NCBI RefSeq assembly: GCF_938017615.1
Contig: NZ_CALIJA010000121.1
Span: forward strand, 1-52,202
Length of the DNA: 52,202 nt
Source of the DNA: an uncultured Campylobacter sp.
GTDB lineage: Bacteria > Campylobacterota > Campylobacteria > Campylobacterales > Campylobacteraceae
Direction: 5' to 3'
This document shows, in pieces, positions 26,738 to 34,819 of this stretch. Made by a program: the position numbers and the translations under genes. Position 1 is the stretch's first letter. The number at the start of each line of letters is the position of its first letter. A model generated the notes under the pieces. It saw only the letters and a list, made by a program, of their open reading frames with translations. It was not told the DNA's origin and ran no database searches.

Positions 26738-27406
26738 TCACATCGTATTAAACACCCTATCTCCCGCGTCTCCGAGACCCGGCACGATATATTTTTGCTC
26801 GTTTAATCTCTCGTCGATCGCCGCGGTAAAAACCTCGACCTGCGGGTAGATCTCGCTAAATTTATGAAGTCCCTCGGGCGCTGCGATGATGGAGATAAAT
26901 TTGATCTTTTTAACGCCGTTTTTCAGCAGAAATTCCACCGCATCGATCGCTGTGCCGCCGGTCGCAAACATCGGATCGATGATGATTGCGGTGCGCTCTG
27001 CGGCGTCTGCGGGCAGTTTGGCGTAAAAAAACTCCGCCTGCGCGGTCTTTTCGTCGCGCTGAAAGCCTAAAAATCCCACGCTGGCGTCTGGCATGAGCTT
27101 AAATACGCTATCTAGCATCCCCAGAGCGGCGCGTAAAATCGGACAGATCATGATCTTTGTGGCGAGCTTATACGCGCTGGTTTGCGCCACGGGCGTGTGC
27201 ACGCTTACCTCGCGCAGCGCCAGATCGCGCGTGGCCTCGAACATCATCAGGTAGCTGATCTCATCGACGAGCATGCGGAACTGAAACGGATCGGTCTCTC
27301 GATCGCGCAGGATCGTGAGCTTATGCTCGATCAGCGGGTGCTTGATCAGCCTCACGTTAGGCAGCTCGCACGCAGTTTGGTATATACATTTTTGGCTTTG
27401 GCTCAT
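26738..27406 (-). CDS. upp: uracil phosphoribosyltransferase
   Basis: Salvage enzyme making UMP from uracil and PRPP in the cytoplasm. 222 residues, slightly over the usual 208. The extra residues are at the N-terminus, before the conserved P-L-I-E-H-K-L-T-I-L-R-D. The PRPP-binding loop is D-P-M-F-A-T-G-G-T-A, and the uracil-site end reads G-L-G-D-A-G-D-R-V-F-N-T. The start ATG follows AAGGAGAG. It is monocistronic, with repeat-filled gaps on both sides. No uracil permease is adjacent. Confidence 0.96.
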   Translation of the reverse strand: MSQSQKCIYQTACELPNVRLIKHPLIEHKLTILRDRETDPFQFRMLVDEISYLMMFEATRDLALREVSVHTPVAQTSAYKLATKIMICPILRAALGMLDSVFKLMPDASVGFLGFQRDEKTAQAEFFYAKLPADAAERTAIIIDPMFATGGTAIDAVEFLLKNGVKKIKFISIIAAPEGLHKFSEIYPQVEVFTAAIDERLNEQKYIVPGLGDAGDRVFNTM

Positions 27407-27937
27407 TTTCTCTCCTTAAATTTACTGAATTTTGCGCCCTTTAGGGCATTTTGATCGTATATTTTAGCGCGAGCTTTTGCGTCACGTCGCTGAAATTTCG
27501 CCGATAATGGCAACACGATTTTAAATTTAAAGCGTCTTTGCCTACGATATGTGCGTTTTGACGCTCAAAATTTAGCTCGGTGACTCGCTTTAAATTCAGC
27601 GCTTTAAATTTAGCTCACTTGAGCCGCCTCTGATTTGGTCGCTATTTAAACAGGGCGCGCTTTCTATCGGCACGCTGGCGCTACTTTTCGGTGAGCGCTT
27701 GCGATGTAAATTTTATCTGCGAAATTATCGTCTGAGGCGGCTTTAAATTTACTTAATGCTCGCGCTCGTGATCCAAATTTTAAAATTCCCCGCTATCTTG
27801 CGCGCCGATAAAATTTTAATTTCATGCATGCGGGCGCTGCGCAAGCAAGCTAAAACAAACCGAGCGCGTATATTTTAATTTAACTCGCCGCAAGTTGTTA
27901 AATTTTAACGTGCCGCGGGCAATCAAATTTAACAGCC
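27407..27937. other. gap between upp and the BON lipoprotein gene, no gene seen
   Basis: 531 bases with no convincing open frame. TTTAAATTTA and AAATTTTAAAATT patches recur through it. The promoter of upp presumably lies at the left end, but I could not identify a clear -10. Confidence 0.4.
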
Positions 27938-28531
27938 CTACTCCTTCACCACGCGCAGAAAGGAATACACGTCCTGCACCCCGGGTGCGTGCGTCGCGTA
28001 CCAGATCGCGTGCTTTTCATGCTCGATGTCGCTCACCACGCCGCTAAATACCACGTCGCAACCCACAATCGCCACGCGCACCGCAGTGCCCGAAACGTCG
28101 GTGTCGGAAAAGAGATTTTTCTTTAAATTTGCAAAAATTTCAAACGAATTGCACGGATACTCGGGCTTTTTGACGCGCAGATAGGTATGCACGCGCCGCA
28201 CGCCTTCGGTTTGCCGAGCCAAAGCAAGCAGCGGCTCGCGCATCGCTTCGCTCTCAAGCAGCCCGATGAGATAGACCTCGCCGTAGAAGCACTCGACCTC
28301 CAGATCCCAGCTGCTAAGGCCTTTGGTAAATAGAATTTTGCTTTGGATTTTAGTCTGGATGAGCTTGTCGCTAGCGACCTCGCTTACGCTGCGGCGGTCG
28401 CGCGCTACGGAGTAGATGTCGTATACGCTAAGCGCGTTGCCAGCGGGCGCCAGCGGAGCCGCGCACGAGCTAAATAGCGCCGCGCAAGAGAGCAAAAACA
28501 CCGACAAAAATGCCAGAAACAAAACCCTCAA
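27938..28531 (-). CDS. BON-domain lipoprotein
   Basis: 197 residues starting at TTG 28531, behind GGAGAGG. The hydrophobic signal ends in lipobox candidates L-L-S-C (C16) and F-S-S-C (C23). Two BON domains follow: about 48-118 (D-K-L-I-Q-T-K-I, then G-V-R-R-V-H-T-Y-L) and about 130-195 (G-T-A-V-R-V-A-I-V, then G-V-Q-D-V-Y-S-F-L). This is the layout of DolP/YraP-type outer-membrane lipoproteins that bind anionic phospholipid and support envelope integrity. Local neighbours do not specify its partner. A dual-BON OsmY-type protein is the alternative, but OsmY is not lipidated. Confidence 0.82.
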   Translation of the reverse strand: MRVLFLAFLSVFLLSCAALFSSCAAPLAPAGNALSVYDIYSVARDRRSVSEVASDKLIQTKIQSKILFTKGLSSWDLEVECFYGEVYLIGLLESEAMREPLLALARQTEGVRRVHTYLRVKKPEYPCNSFEIFANLKKNLFSDTDVSGTAVRVAIVGCDVVFSGVVSDIEHEKHAIWYATHAPGVQDVYSFLRVVKE

Positions 28532-28906
28532 ACCCTCTCCAATCTCGTTTAATTTCTAATTATCTCAAGCCAGCTGCCGGCGCCGCTTTTTAAATTTAAC
28601 CCCGCAGGCACCGTTTTATCGCAGCTTCAAATTTTGCGTCGTGAGATTTCATCCAAACCGCACGCTGTAAAATTTTACAACGCAAATTTTAAAATTTACG
28701 TTGTAATTCGCACGGCTTGCAGAATTTTGCGCTTTCGCCACGGCGGAATTTCACGCGCAGTATTCGTCGCCGTAAAATTCTACGTGGCTAAATTTAATTG
28801 CAAATTTGCCGCTGCGAAATTCTACTGGGTAAATTTCTCGCGGCGAAATTCGCCTCTGTAAAATTTTATATTTCAAAATCCGCGCCCAAAATCCGCCCGG
28901 TCGGGG
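28532..28906. other. gap with AAATTT repeats and a 32-nt dyad
   Basis: No gene. A near-perfect dyad lies at 28675-28706: TTACAACG on the left pairs with CGTTGTAA on the right, and the centre AAATTTTAAAATTT is self-complementary. From 28735 to 28870 AAATT(T/C) cores recur about every 20 bases. The dyad could end transcription of the SDR gene, although it lies 200 nt past its stop. Confidence 0.5.
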
Positions 28907-29680
28907 CTAATTCGTCGTGAGTCCACCGTCTATCGCAAATATCGCGCCGCTGACCCATTTCGCCGCATCCGACGCCAAAAACACCGCCGCATCGCCGATG
29001 TCCTGCGCGCTGCCGATTTTGCCGAGCGGGTAGATATTTTGCACCATCTGCTCGAACGCCTCGCGTCCCTGCGGGCTAAGCGCGCTTAAATTTCGCTCAA
29101 ACTGCGACGTTAGCACGCTTCCGGGCGCTATGGCATTAATGCGAATGCCGAGTTTGCCGACCTCGAAGGCAAGCGATTTGGTAAAAGAATTTAGCGCGCC
29201 TTTGGTGATCGAATACGCCGTCGTGGTGCGTCCCACGAGCATTCTGTTTGCGAAATACGACGAGATATTGATCACGCAGCCCTTGCTAGCCGCAAGCGCG
29301 CCCAAAAGCCCCTGAGTAAGCAGATAGGGCGCTTTGACGTTTAGGTTTAGATGAGCGTCCAGCAGCGCTTCGTCGGTCGCCTCAAACGGTACGAATTTTC
29401 CCAACCCGGCGTTATTTACAAGGATATCTATCTTAAGGGGTAGTGCTAAAATGCGCTCGCAAAGCCCTTTTATCGTTTTGCTTTGCGCCAAATCCGCCTC
29501 TACCGCGTAAGCTTTCACGCCGTAACCGTCCAAGGTCTCCTGCGCGATTTTTAATTTCTCCTCGCTTCTGCCGAGCAGGATCAAATTTGCGCCCTCTTCG
29601 GCGAAACACTTTGCGATGCCAAGCCCTATTCCGTCGCTTCCGCCCGTAATTACGGCAGTTTTTCCCTCTAATCGTTTCAT
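28907..29680 (-). CDS. short-chain dehydrogenase/reductase
   Basis: 257 residues, a classical SDR. The dinucleotide-binding loop T-G-G-S-D-G-I-G is at 12-19, and N-N-A-G is near 90. The catalytic triad is Ser in N-I-S-S-Y, then Y-S-I-T-K (Tyr and Lys four apart). It ends G-A-I-F-A-I-D-G-G-L, as in FabG-like and glucose-dehydrogenase-like members. An acidic or basic cofactor choice cannot be read safely, though G-R-S-E-E-K after beta-2 suggests NADPH. ATG 29680 has AAAAGGAAAAG upstream. It is not next to fatty-acid genes, so the substrate is unknown. Confidence 0.9.
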   Translation of the reverse strand: MKRLEGKTAVITGGSDGIGLGIAKCFAEEGANLILLGRSEEKLKIAQETLDGYGVKAYAVEADLAQSKTIKGLCERILALPLKIDILVNNAGLGKFVPFEATDEALLDAHLNLNVKAPYLLTQGLLGALAASKGCVINISSYFANRMLVGRTTTAYSITKGALNSFTKSLAFEVGKLGIRINAIAPGSVLTSQFERNLSALSPQGREAFEQMVQNIYPLGKIGSAQDIGDAAVFLASDAAKWVSGAIFAIDGGLTTN

Positions 29681-29745
29681 ACTTTTCCTTTTAATGCGTA
29701 AATTTATGCTCTAAAAATTTGAGCGAGACTTACGGATCTTGCAAA

Positions 29746-29812
29746 CTTTGAAATTTTGCGGGCTTTGAAATTTTACCCGCTTTAAAATTTCGCTCGCTTT
29801 AAAATTTTACGG
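29746..29812. repeat. 17-bp tandem repeat upstream of the SDR gene
   Basis: Units CTTTGAAATTTTGCGGG, CTTTGAAATTTTACCCG, CTTTAAAATTTCGCTCG and a fourth partial unit follow at exact 17-bp steps (29746, 29763, 29780, 29797). Further AAATTT cores with looser spacing continue to about 29940, filling the whole 275-base gap between the SDR gene and the FMN-binding protein gene. Confidence 0.85.
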
Positions 29813-29955
29813 CGAAGCGAAATTTCGTCGATAAAATTTTACTAATTTTAAAATTCCATCGATAAAATTTCACGGCAAAATTCCATCGTAAAGCTCGCAG
29901 CGGAATTTCATCGGGAATTTCATCCGTAAATTCCACCCAAACTGCGCCGCTTGGC

Positions 29956-30324
29956 TTACAGCACCTGTTTTACGCTACTAGCCGTGATTTCAAGTAGCCT
30001 CGTAGCAAATGGAAATTTCGCCTTCGTTTCTTCAAACTCCGCACCGCTATCAATAAAACGCGCTGTGCCCTTCACTACAAAGCCACGCCCCGCTCCGAAC
30101 CTGCCTGCTAGCTCCTTCGTTGCGACGCTAAGCTCGACGTTCGGATTAGCCTCCACGTTGCTTTGCGTCTTTTTCATACCCGCAGCGGGGATAAGGATGC
30201 GATCACCCTTAATGACGAGATATCTGTTCCACGTATTGCTGATATGAGCCTCGCCCTGCGCGCAGGTAGCGATACCCACGGCGCATTCATAATTCAAAAT
30301 CTCCAAAAATTCCTTGCTAAACAT
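29956..30324 (-). CDS. pyridoxamine-phosphate-oxidase-like FMN-binding protein
   Basis: 122 residues with the split-barrel pattern of the PNPOx-like superfamily: an N-terminal helix, C-A-V-G-I-A-T-C, H-I-S-N-T-W-N, I-L-I-P-A-A-G-M-K-K-T, N-P-N-V-E-L-S-V-A and G-F-V-V-K-G-T-A. The basic loop after A-G-M is where the FMN phosphate usually binds. Members include general FMN reductases and haem-degrading enzymes. The small size points to a simple homodimeric FMN protein. ATG 30324 follows AGGAGAG. It lies about 98 bp downstream of the AlkD-like gene, possibly in one transcript. The function is otherwise unknown. Confidence 0.8.
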   Translation of the reverse strand: MFSKEFLEILNYECAVGIATCAQGEAHISNTWNRYLVIKGDRILIPAAGMKKTQSNVEANPNVELSVATKELAGRFGAGRGFVVKGTARFIDSGAEFEETKAKFPFATRLLEITASSVKQVL

Positions 30325-30422
30325 TTTCTCTCCTTAAATTTACATTTTAAAGCTCGCGATTTTGGCTGACAAGCCCCGCGCGCAACTGAAATTTTAACTA
30401 CCTCCGCCACTTTCCGCCGCGG

Positions 30423-31103
30423 TTAAATTTTATACTTCAAAAGCGCGTCTTTTTCGGCCTTGCTTACGCGAAAGCTATCGCGGATCTTCGATATCGCCTT
30501 GTTTTGGATAAATTTAACCGCCCGCTTGCTCTCTAAAAACGCAAGCGTGGTCTCGCGCTGCTTGATAAACATCTCCGCTATCGCCCACGCCGCGCTCATC
30601 TGCACGTAATACCGCTCGTCGCTTTCGGCGGCGCAAATTTCAAAAAATTCCTCGGGCGAGATCGCGTCCATATTTCGCATAAAATAAACGTAGAAAAATC
30701 GCCTCTCAAACTCGTCCGCGCCGTTTTTAGCCTGCTTTAGCAGCGCGTCCGCAAAAGCGGCGTCTCTGAATTTCGGAGCGAACATATCGCAAACCGCCCA
30801 ATTAGGCATCGTTTTGATAAAACTACTCGCAAGCGCGAATTTCGTCTCATCCTGCTTAAAAAGCATTATAAAAAAGCCTTTTAGCACGAACTCCTCGTGA
30901 AAAACCGGCTCATAATTTTGCAGCTTGCGACGCGCTTCATCCGCCCCGCCCAAAGCAGCGAAGCTTTTGCGAGCAAGCGCACGCAGTGCGAGAGTGCGCA
31001 CGCCTAAAATCTGCGGCGCCGGTATCAGGCGCTGCGAAAATTGCGCCAACTTCTCCTCGCTTAGCGCTCGCAACTGTCCTAGCATATTTTCTCGTAAATC
31101 CAT
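30423..31103 (-). CDS. AlkD-like DNA alkylation repair protein
   Basis: 226 residues, mostly alpha-helical, fitting the HEAT-like-repeat fold of the AlkC/AlkD DNA glycosylases that remove N3- and N7-alkylpurines. Recognisable segments are V-R-T-L-A-L-R-A-L-A-R near residue 35, N-W-A-V-C-D-M-F, the family's W-A-V-x-D helix, and Y-V-Q-M-S-A-A-W-A-I-A-E near the C-terminus. The catalytic Asp of AlkD matches the D in W-A-V-C-D. ATG 31103 follows AAAGGAAAG. An Asp-for-function comparison needs alignment, but the family call is reasonably firm. Confidence 0.85.
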   Translation of the reverse strand: MDLRENMLGQLRALSEEKLAQFSQRLIPAPQILGVRTLALRALARKSFAALGGADEARRKLQNYEPVFHEEFVLKGFFIMLFKQDETKFALASSFIKTMPNWAVCDMFAPKFRDAAFADALLKQAKNGADEFERRFFYVYFMRNMDAISPEEFFEICAAESDERYYVQMSAAWAIAEMFIKQRETTLAFLESKRAVKFIQNKAISKIRDSFRVSKAEKDALLKYKI

Positions 31104-31345
31104 AGCTTTCCTTTAAATTTTTATTTCAAATTTTAACTCACCAGGCGCAAGCTGATCTCGGCGCGCCGAAATTTAGCCGCACCAGATTATTTATTTAAAC
31201 GGATCGCGATGCAGCTCAAACTAATCGCTCGATAGATCGCGTTTAAATCGCTCGCCGCACCCACTTAAAGCCTTTTGCTCAAAAATACGCCTGCTAAATC
31301 GCGCCATATGCCGCTAAGCAGAGCAAGCCGTATCGCCAAAGCCGC

Positions 31346-33142
31346 TTAAATGAAACTCGGCGCGTCGTTTGAAAACAAAATTAGATCGCCGCTGTGCGTA
31401 TTTTCGCTCAAAACCCGCTGCAGATCGCGCTTGTCCTTCAAAACGATAGTTTTTGCCGGATCGATCTTTCTTTGCAAAACCTCGGAATTTAACTCGCCCG
31501 TAATGATCGCGAGATCAAAAATTTCATCGATTTTAGCAGCGAGCGTCTCGTTGTCCTCGCGCGTGCTCTCAACGATGCCCGGCGTGATGATGACCTTGCG
31601 CCCGCCGTAGCTTCGCATCAGCTCGTAGCTTTGCAGCATGCCGCTTAGATTGCCGTTGAAGCTATCGTCGATGATGATTTTGCCGCCCGCATCGAGACGC
31701 GCGAGCCTGTGCTCGACGGCGCTGACGCGCTCGACGCGGCTTTTGATCTTATCAACGCTAAGCCCTAAAAATCGCGCGATCTTTATACACGCGGCGAGAT
31801 TTGCGGCGTTAAATTTACCCAAAATCGGCGCAAAAAACTCATGTCTCTCGCATAGTTCTCTCCGCCCGTTTAAAATTTTACGCTCACTCAAAGCTTCTTG
31901 CGAGCCCTGCTCTTTGTCGCTGCAAATTTTATCGTCGCTAGCGGCGCGGACGGCTTGTTTGCAAAATTCTTGCTCGCTCCGTTCGGCGCGGGACATGGAA
32001 TTTGCATCGTCAAAATCGGCGCCGTAATTTTTAGAATTTTTGTCTTTTTCCGCGCATGCCGCACTGCTTGCGTCTAAGCTCAAATCGCCCTGCCCTTCGC
32101 CACCTGCGGCAGATGTGTCTGCATGCGGCGCGGAATTTTCGCCGCTCGCACCGCTTTCATCCTCGCTCAAGCTAAGGCTAAATTTTATTCCGTCCATATC
32201 CGCATCGTAAATTTCCAGCCCCTCGTCGTAGATAGTGACGCACTCGCTCGGGCTTTTTTGCGTGCAGCTGTGCAAAAACGCATGCTTTAGCCGCGCGCTT
32301 GTTAGCGCTTCAAGCTTGGTTTTGCGGATGTTTTCGATGCTTTTGAAATACTCGATGTGTTGCGCGCCGATCTCGCCCACGACGACGATCTGCGGCGCCA
32401 AAAACTCGGTGATCTCGGCGATGTCGCCGCTTAGCCTGGCGCCTGCTTCGGCGATGTAGATCTGCGTATCTGCGGGTAGCGCCTCGTTTATGTCGCGCAC
32501 TAGCCCCGCTAGCGTATTTACCGAGCGCGGCGTCTTGTAGCAGCGAAAGTCGTTTTTTAAAATTTGATACAAGAAGTTTTTAATGCTCGTCTTGCCGTAG
32601 CTTGCGGTGATCTGAATGATCGTAAGGGAGGGCATCTGGGCTAGTTTTTTGCGCGCGGCGGCCTTAAATTTCGCAGCCTGCGCCCGCTCGTAAGCAAAGC
32701 TCGCCGCAAGAGCGGCGCCAAGCGGTAAAAATATCGGCAAAATTGGGCCCCCCGCGGCATAAAACGCGGCGTTAAAGCTAAACACACAAACCGCCAAAAT
32801 CGCAAAAAATCGCTTCACGCGCGGCGTAAAGACGAGCTTTTTATCAAGCCCTCTTTGCCAAAAATAAAGCGCTAGCGCATAGACCGCGACGATTAGAATT
32901 TTAGCGGCGTGCAGAGCATAGAGGGACGCGGCGCCGAATTTAGCCGCGCAGAGGCTCGCCGCGACCTCGCAGCCAAGATACGCCGCTAACGGCAAAATCA
33001 AAAAATAGAGGTGCCACGCAGGCTTGGTGAAGTGAAAGATGATGCGCGCGGGCTTGTACGAAAACCACTGCAGGCAGGTGATCAGATAAAAGCCCAGCAG
33101 TAGGACGAATGCCGCGTGCGCGATCAAAAATATTATATTCAT
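31346..33142 (-). CDS. murF: UDP-MurNAc-tripeptide:D-Ala-D-Ala ligase MurF, membrane-anchored form with insert
   Basis: Adds D-Ala-D-Ala to the peptidoglycan precursor. 598 residues, against about 450-480 usual. The first 145 residues hold four or five membrane helices in place of the normal UDP-binding domain, as I recall for Campylobacter MurF. The ATP loop is I-T-A-S-Y-G-K-T-S near 178, the metal-binding I-A-E-A-G-A-R near 227, and the C-terminal ligase domain has E-H-R-L-A-R-L and D-D-S-F-N-G-N. Residues about 322-430 are a Ser/Ala/Glu/Asp-rich low-complexity insert within the central domain, after which H-E-F-F-A-P-I-L-G-K-F-N restores the family sequence. The ATG follows AAAGGA. It lies in one strand block with ddl, which makes its substrate. 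Confidence 0.92.
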   Translation of the reverse strand: MNIIFLIAHAAFVLLLGFYLITCLQWFSYKPARIIFHFTKPAWHLYFLILPLAAYLGCEVAASLCAAKFGAASLYALHAAKILIVAVYALALYFWQRGLDKKLVFTPRVKRFFAILAVCVFSFNAAFYAAGGPILPIFLPLGAALAASFAYERAQAAKFKAAARKKLAQMPSLTIIQITASYGKTSIKNFLYQILKNDFRCYKTPRSVNTLAGLVRDINEALPADTQIYIAEAGARLSGDIAEITEFLAPQIVVVGEIGAQHIEYFKSIENIRKTKLEALTSARLKHAFLHSCTQKSPSECVTIYDEGLEIYDADMDGIKFSLSLSEDESGASGENSAPHADTSAAGGEGQGDLSLDASSAACAEKDKNSKNYGADFDDANSMSRAERSEQEFCKQAVRAASDDKICSDKEQGSQEALSERKILNGRRELCERHEFFAPILGKFNAANLAACIKIARFLGLSVDKIKSRVERVSAVEHRLARLDAGGKIIIDDSFNGNLSGMLQSYELMRSYGGRKVIITPGIVESTREDNETLAAKIDEIFDLAIITGELNSEVLQRKIDPAKTIVLKDKRDLQRVLSENTHSGDLILFSNDAPSFI

Positions 33143-33819
33143 CTTTTAAAATTCCTTTTTATAAATTTACGCGCCCGCTTTGCGAGCCTGTGCGGGCAAA
33201 CGCGGCGAGTTCGGACTAACAGGCATTCGACTTCATTTGCAACTTTTACGAATTCTCGCTTTGCAAATTCTATTTTACAAACTTCGCTAGCTCGCAAATT
33301 CACGCTCTCGCAAAAGCTGCACGAGCCGCGCTAGATAAATTTACGCTGCCGCGCGGCTCTTTCGTTATTGATACTGTGCCGCACTCATCTCTTGCGACCT
33401 GAAATTTTCGCATGCTGTATATCTTACGATATCTAGCCCCACCTCGCGCGATGTTTGTATTATTTGCGGAATATAGGCCTTGTATCGCGACAAATACATG
33501 ACGCAGCTATGCGACCAAATAATCGTCCGCTTTTCGGTGCACACACGCGGTTTCGCCTCATTTATACGGCTGCCGCAACCGCAAGCACAGAGTGGAAATG
33601 ACCCGCTGCTGCGTTAAAATTTTAAAATTTAACGCGGCACGCTGCAATTTGAGCTTTGCGTTTTGAACTACGCGCCCAAAGAGCGTATTTTGCGTCGCTA
33701 AATTTTAAATATATGCCGCATACTTCGCGGCTTTTATGTTTAAATTTACGCTTCGGTTTGCGATCTTTGGCGCAAACAGATTGCAAAATTTTAAAACGCG
33801 CGGCGCCAAATCGTTAAAT
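33143..33819. other. 677-base gap between the hydrolase gene and murF
   Basis: In C. jejuni, as I recall, these two genes are adjacent, so this gap is extra. AAATTT patches occur at both ends. The middle holds a fully open frame on the minus strand, listed separately, and no other gene is supported. Confidence 0.5.
33365..33613 (-). other. 82-codon open frame without a clear start, possible gene relic
   Basis: The minus strand is open from a stop at 33614-33616 to TAA at 33365-33367. It reads F-P-L-C-A-C-G-C-G-S-R-I-N-E-A-K-P, later Y-I-P-Q-I-I-Q-T-S-R-E-V-G-L-D-I-V and ends M-S-A-A-Q-Y-Q. The only ATG (33499) leaves 44 residues and has no ribosome site. C-A-C-G-C-G is a motif I associate with small zinc-binding phage proteins, but that is weak. 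The opposite strand is also open for part of the region, so coding is uncertain. The composition differs from the AAATTT filler on either side. Confidence 0.2.
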
Positions 33820-34551
33820 TTAGCTGCCGCCAAGCTCCTTTTCGATCTGCTCGCCGATAAAATCCGCGCTCTGCAAAAAGAAAAAGTGATCCCCCGCCAG
33901 CGGATAAAATTTGCTGTTTTTAATGAGCGAGTGGATCAGCTCGCCGCTTTTTAGGCTAGTGGCGCGATCGTCCTTGCCCCAAAAGATGAGCGCATTTTGC
34001 GGGCTTAGCGCGGAAAAAATATCGCGAAAGTCCTCATTTACGACGTTTTTTAGCGTCTCATACATCGTCTTGCTCATACCTGCGGCATCCTTGCTCGCAA
34101 ACGCACGCCAAAGCCCCGCCAGGCCAAATCTTTTTAAAATTTTAAAAATCGCGATTTTGGCGCGCACGGCAAAGGGCTTGGGTTCGATGATACCGGCGCT
34201 GCTTAGCAGTATGAGATTGCGTGGAGCTAGCAATGCAGCGATCTTGCCGCCGAAGCTGTGCCCCATAATCGCTGCGGGCTGCTTGCCAAAAGCTGCGATA
34301 AAGGCGCGCATAATCTCCGCGTAATCCTCGCTGCCAAGGGCGCGCGCGGGCTGCGAGCTGGCGCCGAATCCCGGCAGATCGATGCACACTAACGCGTAAC
34401 GGCGGAATTTATCCGCAAAAACTCTAGACATAAGCGCTTTGTTTGCACCCCAGCCGTGCAACACCAAAATATATTCGGTGCGCTGCAGGTTTGAAATTTC
34501 GTAGCTGATCTTGTAGCTTTCGCCGCCGCAGACGAGCTCCTTACTCGCCAC
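33820..34551 (-). CDS. alpha/beta-hydrolase
   Basis: 243 residues from GTG 34551, which has GGAG at 34557-34560 and overlaps the upstream gene's stop by 11 nt. A TTG at 34611 would lengthen it into that gene without a ribosome site. The fold signature includes the oxyanion region L-H-G-W-G, a nucleophile elbow G-H-S-F-G-G, an acid in G-K-D-D-R-A-T and the histidine in G-D-H-F-F-F. The general class is esterase or BioH-like. The substrate is unknown. It keeps the C. jejuni gene order next to the small Phd-like gene and ddl, which suggests cotranscription with cell-wall genes but not a direct role. Confidence 0.88.
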   Translation of the reverse strand: MASKELVCGGESYKISYEISNLQRTEYILVLHGWGANKALMSRVFADKFRRYALVCIDLPGFGASSQPARALGSEDYAEIMRAFIAAFGKQPAAIMGHSFGGKIAALLAPRNLILLSSAGIIEPKPFAVRAKIAIFKILKRFGLAGLWRAFASKDAAGMSKTMYETLKNVVNEDFRDIFSALSPQNALIFWGKDDRATSLKSGELIHSLIKNSKFYPLAGDHFFFLQSADFIGEQIEKELGGS

Positions 34552-34759
34552 CGCCGCTCCTTTTGGCGTAAACGGCCTTGAGTAGCTCGACTGCTTTTTC
34601 GAGCCGCTCAAACTCGCTCATACTGATCATCACGGCTTCGAATTTGTTATTTTTGACGATCAGGGCTTTTTTAATCTCTTGGTTTTTGATCTTGTTTAAA
34701 ACGGTGCTGAAGTTGCGCACGATCTCGGTAGCGGTGTAAATTTCGTCTTGATTTATCAT
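34541..34759 (-). CDS. Phd/YefM-like antitoxin-family protein without an adjacent toxin
   Basis: 72 residues. The N-terminus fits the Phd/YefM fold (I-Y-T-A-T-E-I-V-R-N-F-S-T-V-L-N-K-I, then A-L-I-V-K-N-N-K-F-E-A-V-M-I-S-M-S-E-F-E-R-L). The C-terminal region that normally binds a toxin is a short helix (E-L-L-K-A-V-Y-A-K-R). ATG 34759 follows AAAGG. The next gene is a hydrolase, not a Doc, YoeB or RelE toxin, so it may act as a small DNA-binding regulator. The gene lies between ddl and the hydrolase, a position I recall as conserved in Campylobacter, which suggests a housekeeping rather than a mobile role. Confidence 0.8.
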   Translation of the reverse strand: MINQDEIYTATEIVRNFSTVLNKIKNQEIKKALIVKNNKFEAVMISMSEFERLEKAVELLKAVYAKRSGGGE

Positions 34760-34776
34760 AACTCGACCTTTTGGAG

Positions 34777-34810
34777 TAAAATTTTACGCAAAATTTAGCG
34801 TAAAATTTTA
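34777..34810. terminator. perfect 13-bp stem downstream of ddl
   Basis: TAAAATTTTACGC (34777-34789) and GCGTAAAATTTTA (34798-34810) pair perfectly around an 8-nt loop, starting 9 nt past the ddl stop. It probably ends the upstream transcript or separates ddl from the Phd-like gene. The arms are again of the AAAATTTTA type. Confidence 0.6.
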
Positions 34811-34819
34811 AACGATTGG

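Noticed and set aside
29746..29812. CRISPR or regulatory iteron array
   Set aside because: The 17-bp units have no spacers. Iterons would need a nearby replication gene, and none is seen.
34541..34759. Complete toxin-antitoxin pair
   Set aside because: The adjacent gene is an alpha/beta-hydrolase with catalytic motifs, not a toxin.
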